NCBI GenBank assembly: GCA_031213475.1
Contig: JARUPZ010000005.1
Span: 11,789,260-11,853,259 of the forward strand
From: Nereocystis luetkeana
Lineage: Eukaryota > Sar > Phaeophyceae > Laminariales > Laminariaceae
DNA: 64,000 bases
Direction of reading: 5' to 3'
Part shown: positions 32,884 to 43,743 of the stretch, one piece after another
Layout: the number at the start of each line of letters is the position of its first letter
Position numbering within the stretch: the stretch's first letter is position 1
Notes under the pieces: model-generated
What the model was told of the DNA's origin: nothing
Databases searched by the model: none
The model's input: only the letters and a program-made list of their open reading frames with translations
Made by a program: the position numbers and the translations under genes

Positions 32884-34389
32884 TTGTCGTCCGTAGCACT
32901 TGGGAATTGCAAGTCTGCTGTTACCGTTGAAAGCAGTCGACAGGGCGTAAAGAAATCTAAAAAAATTATCGCGTCGCTTGTATGTCCTTTAGAGAGTAGT
33001 ACGAGTTTTTCCGCGCAGCACCCCGTGGTTGCTGTGAGTTCGTCTGGTACGAATGATACAACTGCTGTTAATAGTCCGTCGTCTGCACCTGATCGTGGGC
33101 AGAAGAGGGATGCTACCGACGATGTTGTCGCGTCAGTAGATTCAAAATCGAAACGCCGTTCGGTTCAGAACCGTACAGCAGTAGATGGCAGAAGCTTTCG
33201 ACTAATAATAATGAGTAATAGTTCTTGGTTCAGCTCGTCGCTGTCCCACAAAAACCCGTCTTTGACTCTCTCTTTTTCATCACAGCGAATTCGTATTCCT
33301 GGTAGTATCAATGATCTCTTCGTCCCAGATCTGACCATCAACACTGCAAGCGACATAACATGCGTTTCATTATTGTTTTTGAAGCGTCACCCAACGTTAT
33401 ATAACGCCATACTTGAGCCGGTCCCATCGTCGTGTATGTCTCTGAGTGCAGCTAATGGCTCCCCACTCGAGATATTGGGATTCATTAAATTGTCAGTCAT
33501 GTTGGCTGACATCACTCGCAGTAGTGATGCGCTAGTTATCCCGTCTCTCGGCCCGGACCAAATATTACTCGATAATGATGTAATGTCTCGGTTTGGCGCT
33601 ATACTAGATTGGAAAAATCAGCAATTAAATTCTTCCTCGAGTACCGTTTCCATCCCAGCTACCCATCGGTCTGCTGATCATCGTTCATATATGACCACGT
33701 CCACTGTGTCTCACTCCGTTGCTGCAGTGCACAAAGATGCCGAATTACATGCTGTGAAATTACGCAACCGTATCAATATCCGTCCTCGACACGGCGCCGT
33801 GATCACCGCGTTCACCGACGTAAAACCGTCCCAAGATACTGAAGTTGTTATAGAACCGCGCATACTCTCTGAAAACGAGATGTCATGCGATGATTGTCCG
33901 GTTGAATTTGAGCGAGTTATAGTAGCTCGCACCGTAGCCACGTGGCTAGCGTCTGACGCTTCCGTAGTCGTCCAGGTCGCCAATCCGTCGTCCGAATCCC
34001 TTGCCCTACATGTAGGATTAGAGATTGGAAATTTGTCGAATGTAGCCGTGGTGTCCCCTGCTCAATTGCACGTGCATGCCGTAGCAGCGACACCCACGGC
34101 TCCGACTGAAATTGCAGCCGCTCGTGCCGAAATTGCTGCACCTTTGGCCAAGGCATTTGTCGACTCTACCTTCACCGTTGAACAGCAGTCAACAATTTTA
34201 GACCTTTGTGCAAAGTACCGTCCCGTTTTATCGTTGTCCAGAGCTGAACTAGGCAAATGTACTACCGCCGAAGCCACGTTCCCTCTCCCTGATAATACTA
34301 AGCCGGTTAGTCGCCGTCCGTACCGCGCTAACCCACGCACCGAAGCTATTATCAACAACTTAGTGTGTTCAAGACATGCTTGCCGATGA
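32884..34389 (+). pseudogene. pol part 1: retropepsin-like protease and linker to RT
   Basis: 501 codons in the same frame as the nucleocapsid segment, after the TAG at 32866. The retropepsin region runs from about residue 140 (LFVPDLTINTASDITCVS) to about residue 240 (QILLDNDVMSRFGAILDW), the usual I-L-G/D-x-D-x-L-x-R-F-G-A-x-L-D close. The active-site Asp position is Asn (AAC, 33340-33342), whereas the related fragment at ~8010 has Asp. A long linker follows. The frame ends after NPRTEAIINN, where RT continues in another frame. Confidence 0.65.
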
Positions 34390-35176
34390 TATAATCGAAG
34401 AGCGCTCGAGTCCGTGGGCCTCTCCCGTGACGATCGTTGCCCGTAAAGATGGACAACCTCGGTTTTGCGTAGACTATCGGAGTACTATCAACAAACATCT
34501 CATCCGTAAAACTTGGCCGATGGCGAATCTAGAAGAGAATGTTGACATGGTCGGAGGCGCTCAGTTCATCAGCGTTGCTGACGTCCAAAGCGCCTATTAT
34601 TGGCAAATTCCTGTTCACCCCGATCATGTTGAATCTACTGCATTCGTTACCAATTCCGGTAAGTATTGTTATAAACGGATGCCGTTCGGTGTTTGTAATG
34701 CTCCGTGGCTTTTCACAGAAATGGCACATAAAACGTTAGGACATATCCCCGAATTGCTCGTGTATATGGATGATCTTTGTGTATTGTCCGCAACTTGGGA
34801 GAATCATGTGAAATCGTTGGAAAGCATGTTTGTCGCGTTACAAACAGCTGGTCTCACATTGAAGCCGTCGAAATTATCGTTTGGTCCTAAATCTGTTGTA
34901 TATTTAGGTCACGTAATTTCTGCTGAAGGAGTAGCAGTCGGGGAAGATCGTATCAAAGCTATCCATGAGCTACCAACCCCCACGTGCACCAAAGACCTCC
35001 GTTCAGTTTTAGGTGTGTTGAATTTTGTGAGGCGGTTTGTACCGAACTTTGCAGAAATTACCGCACCACTTGTTGATCTCACTCGTAAGGATTTTGCAAC
35101 TCGTCCTCGCTTTAAAAAAGCTTGGGGTAACGCACAAAATACTGCGTTCGCCCACATCAAACGTTTACTGGTGTAG
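34376..35176 (+). CDS. pol: pol part 2: reverse transcriptase
   Basis: 266 codons carrying the RT palm and fingers: SSPWASPV at residues 11-18, motif A with Asp69 (SVADVQSAYYW), MPFGVCNAP at 102-110, and the catalytic YMDD at 130-133. LGHVIS and the thumb/connection follow. All catalytic Asp residues are present. The frame is entered by a shift at about 34360-34376 and closed by an in-frame TAG (35174-35176), after which the same frame continues into RNase H. RT copies the element RNA into cDNA. Confidence 0.9.
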   Translation: MLADDIIEERSSPWASPVTIVARKDGQPRFCVDYRSTINKHLIRKTWPMANLEENVDMVGGAQFISVADVQSAYYWQIPVHPDHVESTAFVTNSGKYCYKRMPFGVCNAPWLFTEMAHKTLGHIPELLVYMDDLCVLSATWENHVKSLESMFVALQTAGLTLKPSKLSFGPKSVVYLGHVISAEGVAVGEDRIKAIHELPTPTCTKDLRSVLGVLNFVRRFVPNFAEITAPLVDLTRKDFATRPRFKKAWGNAQNTAFAHIKRLLV

Positions 35177-35182
35177 GCTCCA

Positions 35183-36139
35183 GTGTTGAATTTTCCAGAT
35201 TACGAACGTGAATTTGTAGTGCATGTAGATGCTAGTGAGCTCGGAGTTGGCGCATTTCTTGCCCAACCGTCCAAAAACGACAACTCGAAGGCTGACCTTG
35301 ACATTATTGCGTATTTCAGTCAACGGTTCAAGCATGGGCAACGCCATTATTCCGCCTCGATGAAAGAGTGTTGTGGAGTTGTACTCGCACTAGCTCACTG
35401 GCGACCGTATTTATTTGGGAAGCACTTTACGGTGATTACGGACCACCAAGCTCTGACCCACCTATACTACATGCAAGACACTTCGAACATGCTTACCCGT
35501 TGGGCTATTGCTCTTCAAAATTTTGACTTTACTGTCAAGCATGTAGCGGGGAAATTGAATATAGTACCCGACGCGTTGTCGCGACTGTTTGGTGAAGTAG
35601 AGGAAGAACCGTTACCGCAAGAACCAGCCCTCGCGTCTATCTGTCGCAACGTTCCAAGCGATAGACCGTACCGTGAGCCAGGGCCGCGCGACTTCCAAGT
35701 CTCTTCACAAAACCTCGAAGATGTCGACATTGTGCATAATGATAGCGAATTGTTTGCTAGTGCAGTGTCCGGTCTTCCGTTACTTGACCCGGCAAAGTTG
35801 CTGGAAGAACAAAGTGCCGAGTTCGGTCAGTATATCGAATATCTGAAAGCAGCTGTTACCGTTCCCGTCCCGGATGGTGAAAATAAAAGCAGCATGAGTC
35901 ACTATTTTTTGAACGAAAACGTTTTATTCCGGTCGTATTTGCCGGGGTATTTGCGCAAACGCAGCTCGTTCCGTGACCAGCTAGTAGTGCCGACCGCCCT
36001 ACGGAAATTAGTCGTTCATTCGTGTCATGACCTACCGTCGTCAGGTGGTCATTTAGCTTTTAAAGCAACGTTCGACAAAATCCGAGATCGTTATTGGTGG
36101 CACACTATCTATGTCAAAAGACGTAGCCAAGCACATTAA
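35183..36139 (+). CDS. pol: pol part 3: RNase H and integrase N-terminus
   Basis: Same frame as the RT, directly after the TAG. RNase H residues visible: VHVDASELGVGA (Asp), SMKECCGV (Glu), VITDHQALTHL (Asp) and VPDALSRLF (Asp), so the D-E-D-D set is complete. An acidic linker follows, then the first half of the integrase HHCC zinc finger (VVHSCHD...SGGHLAFKAT). The CC half lies in the next frame from 36111. RNase H removes the RNA strand during cDNA synthesis. Confidence 0.85.
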   Translation: MLNFPDYEREFVVHVDASELGVGAFLAQPSKNDNSKADLDIIAYFSQRFKHGQRHYSASMKECCGVVLALAHWRPYLFGKHFTVITDHQALTHLYYMQDTSNMLTRWAIALQNFDFTVKHVAGKLNIVPDALSRLFGEVEEEPLPQEPALASICRNVPSDRPYREPGPRDFQVSSQNLEDVDIVHNDSELFASAVSGLPLLDPAKLLEEQSAEFGQYIEYLKAAVTVPVPDGENKSSMSHYFLNENVLFRSYLPGYLRKRSSFRDQLVVPTALRKLVVHSCHDLPSSGGHLAFKATFDKIRDRYWWHTIYVKRRSQAH

Positions 36140-36443
36140 AAGCTGCTCATCGTGCCAACACCGCAAGACGTCCCACCGTACGCCGAAGCTCCCTGTTGGT
36201 CACCGTCCCGTTTCCCGCCCGTTTCAATGCGTGGCTATTGACTTAGTAGAGTACAAATCGTCGTCGAATAACTCGAAGTATGTCATGTCCGTGATTGACC
36301 ACATGACTCGTTTTCTCGTGTTGGTCGCGATTAGTGACAAATCAGCTGCCACAATCGCCCGCGTTCTTGTAGAAGAACGCGTGTTCTCTGTTTTCTCTGC
36401 TCCGTCCGGAAACCTTGCATTCGGACCAAGGTACCGAGTTTGA
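36111..36443 (+). pseudogene. pol part 4: integrase zinc-finger end and start of core
   Basis: Begins in a new frame with VAKHIKSCSSCQHRK, the CC half of the HHCC finger, then VAIDLVEY with the first catalytic Asp, and IDHMTRFLVLVAI. It breaks after VEERVFSVFSAPSGN, and the core continues in the next frame at 36415. The frame breaks at about 36110-36139 and 36415-36443 split the integrase domain. Confidence 0.8.
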
Positions 36444-36597
36444 GAATGAACTGGTCAAAGAGTTGCAATCCGTTTTTGGGTTCAAAAAGACGCGCACGTC
36501 AGCGTACCGCCCACAAGGCAACTCCATCTTAGAGCGTGTGCATAGTACCTTGCACAACATGTTGGCGATGTACGTAAACGTTAAATACGACAATTAA
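36415..36597 (+). pseudogene. pol part 5: integrase catalytic core, second half
   Basis: MHSDQGTEFENELV gives the second catalytic Asp and YRPQGNSILERVHSTL the catalytic Glu, completing D,D-35-E across two frames. The frame stops with TAA at 36595-36597, and the following core helices continue in another frame towards 36680. Confidence 0.8.
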
Positions 36598-36679
36598 TTG
36601 GGCAGAATTACTACCGTTTATTCAGCTCGCGCACAACACAGCATACAACAAGACGCTCGAAGAAACCCCACATTTTTTA

Positions 36680-37420
36680 ATGTTTGGCCGTAGAGCTTCG
36701 TTACCCGTTGACATTATTCTCGGCGTCCCGTGTACGTCTGGTTCTGGAACACGATTAGAATACTCCCGTCGTACCGTTGAAAACCTGCAACTCGCTTACG
36801 AAATTGCTCGACGCAATTTACAGGAACGTACCGACAAGCAGACAGAATCTAACGAGAAATTGTCCTTTTCGCAATATCAGCAGGGAGATCAGGTGTTAGT
36901 ACACCGCCCCTATACTGTCGTTGATGGGCCTAACCCCAAACTTATTAGTCCCTGGCGTGGTCCCTTTACTGTACGTTCCCAACTATCACCCGTAATTTAT
37001 CGTGTTGCGAGAGATGGCGAACTTGCGGAAACATCAGTTCATTTAGGTCGTATGAAGGCATACCATAATGACGCGTCTAGCTCCGTACCGGACTTTACAG
37101 CACTGGACGAAATCTTTTTGGGAACTACGTTGCCGGTCCCTGACCTAGACGGCTCTGTGCTCACCGTGCACATCGGCCCGTACGCTGTTGAAGCGATTGA
37201 AAGTCATAAGCGCGGTCCTGGTAAAGCCTCGCTGACTAATTTCCAATACCACTTTCTTGTGAAAGATAAACCATCTAGTTTGGGTATTTGGAGACATGGC
37301 AATATTGTGCCACAATGTCATGAGATGATCAGAGCGTATCGTACGAGGATCCTAGCTGAAGATCCGCATGCATTTGATCGACCAAAACGTAAACGAGACG
37401 TTGTCGCCTCGTCACCCTGA
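36680..37420 (+). CDS. pol: pol part 6: integrase C-terminus with GPF module and chromodomain-like tail
   Basis: 246 codons. The end of the core helices is followed by QQGDQVLVHRP and the GPY/F module (WRGPF, residues 92-96, then VIYRV). Residues ~167-220 read like a chromodomain: YAVEAIESHK, then YHFLVKD, then IWRHGNIV and CHEMIRAY. These match the Y-x-V-E-x-I, Y-L-V-K-W and W-E-P-x-x-N-I positions, with several aromatic-cage residues altered. Chromodomains steer chromoviruses to marked chromatin. The tail is basic (KRKRDVV). Confidence 0.8.
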   Translation: MFGRRASLPVDIILGVPCTSGSGTRLEYSRRTVENLQLAYEIARRNLQERTDKQTESNEKLSFSQYQQGDQVLVHRPYTVVDGPNPKLISPWRGPFTVRSQLSPVIYRVARDGELAETSVHLGRMKAYHNDASSSVPDFTALDEIFLGTTLPVPDLDGSVLTVHIGPYAVEAIESHKRGPGKASLTNFQYHFLVKDKPSSLGIWRHGNIVPQCHEMIRAYRTRILAEDPHAFDRPKRKRDVVASSP

Positions 37421-38720
37421 CACAAGCCCTAGTATCAGTTGTTGTCAACGTTGCTATAGCCCTGGGAGTACTTGTAGTCAGTACCGTCGCACCACACCCC
37501 ACGACCATATTAATATCTGGCCAGATGTCGTTCTTTCAGTCGTGGGCCGTTTAACACCTGATTCGCAACCTCACGTGCAGTTGTCTTGTTGATGCTTGGG
37601 AGATACCGTTGGTGGAGTAGTGCCCACGAACAAAGTCATGGTTAGACACCTAAGTGCTGAGCCCCAACAGCCAGTGTCCCGGTATATCGTTGAGATACAA
37701 GTGTGGGTTGTTTTTTGTTTTGTTTTTTTCTTCGTGTGGAAGTGCCCCACGTGAAAAGATAGCATGCTATGTGTTGTAATTTGCTGTAGAGTTTGAGACT
37801 TACGAGGGGGAGAGAAAGGTTCAACCAGTGAGTATGCAGGGGTGTGCATATACCAAGAGTGTACACTTCTGCATCATTGTTGGGTTATTAGACTACCGTA
37901 GCTGCGTACAGTGTTCGTTTACTTTAAAGTATACATTTGTGTGTGACTACGTAAAATCAAGTAGTGAACGTTAAATTCTGGTAATTGTTTGGGTGGAAGA
38001 GACACGATGTGCTTTCCACCCGTTTCTTTGTGCGAGACACTAGAGATTCCTGGATACATTGAGAATGTATTCTCTAGTGTCGGAATCGTTCCGTTGGATT
38101 TTGACCGAGGAGACGCAGCCGTGCGCGTGAACTGCTCAATCCAAAGTCACATATCCTCGGGCACATTATGAGTCCCCGCTTGTTTCACGATACTTCCGTG
38201 AGTGCTCCGTCTACAGTCAATTAATTGTCAATGACTGTCAGAATGTCTCTTATACAGACCGTTAACTGTATAGATAGTTTGTATACTATCAACTCGTTAT
38301 AAGTCGATTTCAGTATTATTCACTGAATCGCGGTCACGTTCCTGCTCGTGTAGTCGAAGATGCCTTTTCTGACTGAGGAGACGTGTCGTCCTTGTATTAT
38401 TGTTCACCATGCACCTGCAGTCCGTTATACTGCACCGTTATTGTTACAACCACACCGTCGTCAAGACATGCAGATTTATTTTTATTTTTTTTATTTTGTT
38501 TTTTTTTCCTTTTCAAAGAAAACGAAAAAAAAGGGGGTTGATCACCCAGAACGTTTGTATCGTTCGTTGCGCACTCTGCATGCACACCCCTGTGACGAAA
38601 TTGTTGTTCAGCACATTTATTTGTTCTCTTCAGTTGTGTGTACCTAAGCTTGCAAGCAATCGTATCATATACACACAGTGCAACGTCGAGAAAAGCTTGA
38701 TACTGTCAAAGGCACATACC
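37421..38720. other. LTR element 3' internal region, non-coding
   Basis: About 1.3 kb after pol without a convincing ORF. Some segments repeat short inverted motifs (for example TCTAGTGTC / CACTAGAGA, 38035-38085). No envelope-like protein, membrane segment or second gene is evident. Confidence 0.5.
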
Positions 38721-38728
38721 ATTGTTCG

Positions 38729-39265
38729 GTATGAATGGTTTTGTATACCATTAGAGGCACTATACCATCGTTCGGTATGAATGGTTTTGTATACCATTAT
38801 TACTAGTGATACAAGGTGTTGTACACCATGGTTTTGTATACCATTAATCACTCTTTTTATACAGGGTTTCGGGAACCATAGTTTAGATGGTTCTGTATAT
38901 ACCATCAGTATGTATGCATGGTTTCTTATACCATACTTCGAAGTATAACATACATACACGGTTCATATACCATAAAATATAATGAATGATTTTGTATATC
39001 ATCAATAAGTACACATGGGTTTGTATACCATGGTATGAATGGTTTGTATACCATAGCAAATATACATGGTTCCGTACACCATAGTACACATGGTTTTGTA
39101 TACCATGATAAATATATATGGTTCTGTACACCATAGAACACATGGTTTTGTATACCGTAATGAATACATATGGTTCCGTACACCATAGTGCACATGGTTT
39201 TGTATACCATCGTCAGTATACATGGTTACGTACACCATAGTATACATGGTTCCGTATACCATCGT
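38729..39265 (+). repeat. array of ATGG-N-CCAT palindromes inside the LTR element
   Basis: At least 15 copies of an imperfect palindrome of the form CATGGTTTTGTATACCAT or CATGGTTCCGTACACCAT, spaced roughly 24-60 bp apart. Spacers are A+T-rich with ACAC and AAATATA stretches. From about 39060 on, TTTTGTATACC and TTCCGTACACC types tend to alternate. It lies between pol and the 3' LTR. Confidence 0.9.
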
Positions 39266-39549
39266 TATAAAAGGTTCTGGATGGATATATTAATTAAATA
39301 TACCCACCGCCACTAGTAGTTGACACATCGTTAGTATATGACTGATTCTGTAGTAAATTATATTATAGTCACACAAGCCCGTGGTTTTTACTACGCAGGG
39401 AATGACGTGGTGTGAAAATGAACCAGTTGAATCATATACATCAACTACAATAATAGTACAAACGTCTGACTAGTAGAGGACCTAGAAACCGTTCCTTCTA
39501 GAATGTTCGAAACCTTTACTGGGTTCTCCAGTAAGAAGAGACGTTCAAA

Positions 39550-39562
39550 CATTGGGGGGCCA
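39550..39562 (+). promoter_or_regulatory. candidate polypurine tract
   Basis: ACATTGGGGGGCCA lies directly before the 3' LTR. The run of six G is short for a polypurine tract, but the position fits the plus-strand primer of an LTR element. Confidence 0.45.
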
Positions 39563-40300
<738 letters not shown>

Positions 40301-40302
40301 AG

Positions 40303-40480
40303 ATTTTGGAGCGAGTAAGCGAGCAAGCAGGCGAGCGAGCAAGCGAGCAAGCAGGCGAGCGAGCAAGCAGGTGAGCGAGCAGGCGAGCGAGCAAGCGAGC
40401 AAGCAAGCAAACGAGCGAGCAAGCAAGCGAGCGAACAAGCACGCGAACACGCAACAAGCACACGAACAAAGGCAAGCAGC
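40303..40480 (+). repeat. GAGCAAGC/GCGAGC tandem repeat
   Basis: Degenerate 4-bp-based repeat (GAGC, AAGC, AGGC units) grouped into longer units such as AAGCAGGCGAGCGAGC. On the minus strand it reads Leu-Ala-Cys-Ser-rich, an artefact. 40481-41248 after it is G-rich then mixed, with no gene found. Confidence 0.85.
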
Positions 40481-41248
40481 AACACCAGCACGGGTTGAAG
40501 TGGGTGGGCGACGTGGGGGGTTTGGGAGGGTGGCGGGGTAGGGTCGCGTGGGCGGCGGGGTAAGAGAGCGGAAGGTAGGCTCGGTAAGGTGCGGAAAGGA
40601 GCTGGTGGGTGCGTGAGCAGAGAGAGGAAGCGTGTGGATCTGCAAGCAGGAGGAGGAGCATACGTACGCGGCGCAATCACCAGAAGTCCCAGACCCTGGA
40701 AGGGAGGGAGGAGATACAGCAAGGAGGCGAGGGCAGCGGCGCCTACCACGCTGAGAAAGTAGGGGAGGCGGGAGGCGGCCTGAGAAGACCTGCCAACTTG
40801 CCCAACGGGGAGGGGCAGGGCTGAATACGTGGCGTGGTCCGTCTGGCAAACAAAGTTAAAAGCGGCGCAACCTACAGGCAGGTAGGTGTGAAACGAGTGA
40901 CTTTTGCCTTTATTTCCATCTGCGTGTGGTAACGCGGAAAGGCGGACCGCTGTAGGACCCTCCTACTTACGAGGACTTGGAGTTGTGAAGCCGAGGTCGG
41001 GTAGGCACTCACGAGGATAACTGCTGCTGCATACGGTAGCCTCGGTAATATATTGTGGCCCGCATACCTAGCTCGATTTTTGTGGACGGCGATTGCATCG
41101 TACACTAGCTGAACCGACGGTAGGCACCTGGTACTGCTGTAGAACTCGCACATACACGCGAACGTACGTACGTACCTGTCGCCCACCCTTGGGCGAGTAT
41201 TGTTTTAGAAGCTCTCAGTCATATATACAGCAGCAGATACTGCTGTAC

Positions 41249-41511
<263 letters not shown>

Positions 41512-42439
41512 CAAGGAGAGAAAAAGAAAAAAAAAAAAGGAAAAAAAGGGGGAAAAAAAAGGACAAAGAGAAAAAAAAAAAAAAAATAATAAAAGGAGGA
41601 TAGAAAGAGAGGAGGGCGACGGGGAGAGAAGATATTGTGGCAGAGAGAGAGAGAAAGAAAAAGCGAGAGTGAGGAAGAGAGAGGGAGACACCGCAGACGG
41701 CGCGAAGTTTTAAGATTTATTTTGCGAGGGATTTGGACCCCTAAATACTTCGAGGTATACTATTTATAGCCGAACCGCTACATAATACATACCAGGTACG
41801 CCAACCTGTACGTCGAATTCACACACTACTCCCTATCGCCCAGCCTTGTCTACCGTACTGCAATCGTACGAGGTACCACGGGAAGATAACAGAGTAGTAG
41901 TGGTTATCCACTGGTACAGAGAGACCCGCAGTATCAGGGGGCAAGTGAGAGCGAGGGAGAGTCCGGTATTGCGACCCGCGAGAAGGGGGTATTGATCACT
42001 GGGGGCGCCTATCGGACCACGCATGAGCCCAAGCTAAGAGGAGGTTGATACTACTAATAGGTGTAATACTCATTCTGCACGCAACTCACACACCACCGCC
42101 CGTCTCCAGCCTTTAGGAAGAGAGAAATATAATCAGGGAAAGAAGAATATGGAGGCAATCGAGATAACAGAGACCACACCGCTGTAGAAACCACACAGGT
42201 ATAGCTGCCTTTCTAGTTGAAGCAGGAAGAGTAGGACACCCCGTTGAGAGGAGGCCAACCACACACACCGTTACGCCGCTGCTGCGGCGGGGCCCTAGTG
42301 GTTCCACGGCAGCAGCGGCATCAAGGAGGGAGGGGGGGGCACCGACCGGAGAGGAACTTTGAGTAGGGACTGAGCGAGTTACAGACAGGAATCGGAAAAA
42401 TTAGGTCATGACGGATGAGACAGTAGAACACAGCGAGGG

Positions 42440-42490
42440 GAATGGAGAAGCGACAGGAGGGGGGGGGGCGGCGGGGGGGGGGGAGGAAGG
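42440..42490 (+). other. G-run cluster, quadruplex-prone leader
   Basis: Runs of eight to ten G separated by single bases (42459-42483) in a purine-rich leader (about 42300-42860). Such runs readily form G-quadruplexes in DNA or RNA. A role in the element is not shown. Confidence 0.6.
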
Positions 42491-42695
42491 AGCGCGACCA
42501 GATATATAAGAGGGGAAGGGAGCGTGACGAGAGAAGGAGGCGGAGGAGGGGGGTCGAGGGGGAATTTTGGGGGCGGAAGAATAGGCAGAGGAGGGGGCAT
42601 GGACGGGGGGGCAGGGAGAGGAGAAAGGCAGAGAGGGGCGGCGGGGCGTAGAGGGGAACGGAGAGGAAGGAACGGAGGGAGGGGGATTTCGGACA

Positions 42696-43703
42696 ATGGG
42701 GAAGAGGGGAGCACGGAGAGGGGGTCAGGTGGGCGAGGAAGAACACGCAGGACGCTGGAGGGAGGAAGGGGGCCGGATGGAGGAGCAAGGGGAAGAAAGC
42801 GGATGGGACGGAGTGACAGGAGAAGTGGCCAGACCTCCCCCCAGCGGCCCACAGCCGCCTACCACGCAAGGACGAGGAACAGCAAGAGTGTCGGAGGAAC
42901 GAGGGAGGGGAAAGACGCAGCCGGCGGGGTTCTCCGGGCGCTTCCCTACGCTGAACACCGCCCTCCAATTCGTGAGCCCCATGAGGGGGGAAGAAGGGCC
43001 CATGAGAAACCAAGCAGCGAGAAGAACGCCTCCCACGACAGAGGGGGGACGAATGGCAGTTCTACAGCTGGTGGGCCGAGGACAGCACACGACTATCCCA
43101 GCGTGGATGAGTGCGGGGAACGAACAACAAGGCCGCGTACCAGGGGGGCTACAACAGCAGGGGCCACTTGGCACGCAGAGGGAGCAGGATCACCCCACAA
43201 CAGCTGTGGTATACCAAGCCGGAGCAACTACGCCGGTGGGGCGAGGGCGACAGACGACGATCCCGGCGTGGATGCGAGCGAGGGCAGGAGGGCCAATACT
43301 CGCGACAGGAGGGTTACAACAATGTGAGCCAAGGGAGGCACAGCAAGGGGAGGGAAGGGTGCCATTATCAGCCGTGACTCAAGCAACACTAGCGCGGACG
43401 CAGCAGGGGAGCAATCGGGTACCAGCAACAGCCACGGCGCATCAAGCAGCAGTTCCCCCGTCGGAGAGACACGAGCAGCAGACGACGACTCTTGCAAGGG
43501 TGAGCACAGGGACAACGAGCCCAACTCGTCAAATACGAAGGACCCAGCAGCAGGCTCCAGGCAGGTCGGTGCCGATAGAAGATAGGGCCAGGTGCCCTGG
43601 GCACTCTATTACGGGGGTTAGGAGGGGTCGGTCAGAATCAGGCGACGGGCCCTCACTGCGAAAAATCGCGCCCAAGACACCGACCGCCAGAACGTTCGAA
43701 TGA
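42696..43703 (+). CDS. 5' ORF with degenerate internal repeats (LINE leader or ORF0)
   Basis: 335 codons in frame 3, Gly/Arg/Gln/Thr-rich. It contains three diverged tandem units keyed by HTTIPAWMSAG, QTTIPAWMRAR and QTTTLARVSTG (nt ~43080, ~43250 and ~43470). No domain is recognised. A competing ORF in frame 2 (42524-43327) covers part of the same DNA. The repeated peptide motif slightly favours this frame, but the region could equally be untranslated leader. Confidence 0.3.
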   Translation: MGKRGARRGGQVGEEEHAGRWREEGGRMEEQGEESGWDGVTGEVARPPPSGPQPPTTQGRGTARVSEERGRGKTQPAGFSGRFPTLNTALQFVSPMRGEEGPMRNQAARRTPPTTEGGRMAVLQLVGRGQHTTIPAWMSAGNEQQGRVPGGLQQQGPLGTQREQDHPTTAVVYQAGATTPVGRGRQTTIPAWMRARAGGPILATGGLQQCEPREAQQGEGRVPLSAVTQATLARTQQGSNRVPATATAHQAAVPPSERHEQQTTTLARVSTGTTSPTRQIRRTQQQAPGRSVPIEDRARCPGHSITGVRRGRSESGDGPSLRKIAPKTPTARTFE

Positions 43704-43743
43704 GACCAACACCACCACTCCACCCGCACCCCTGAGAGGGATA

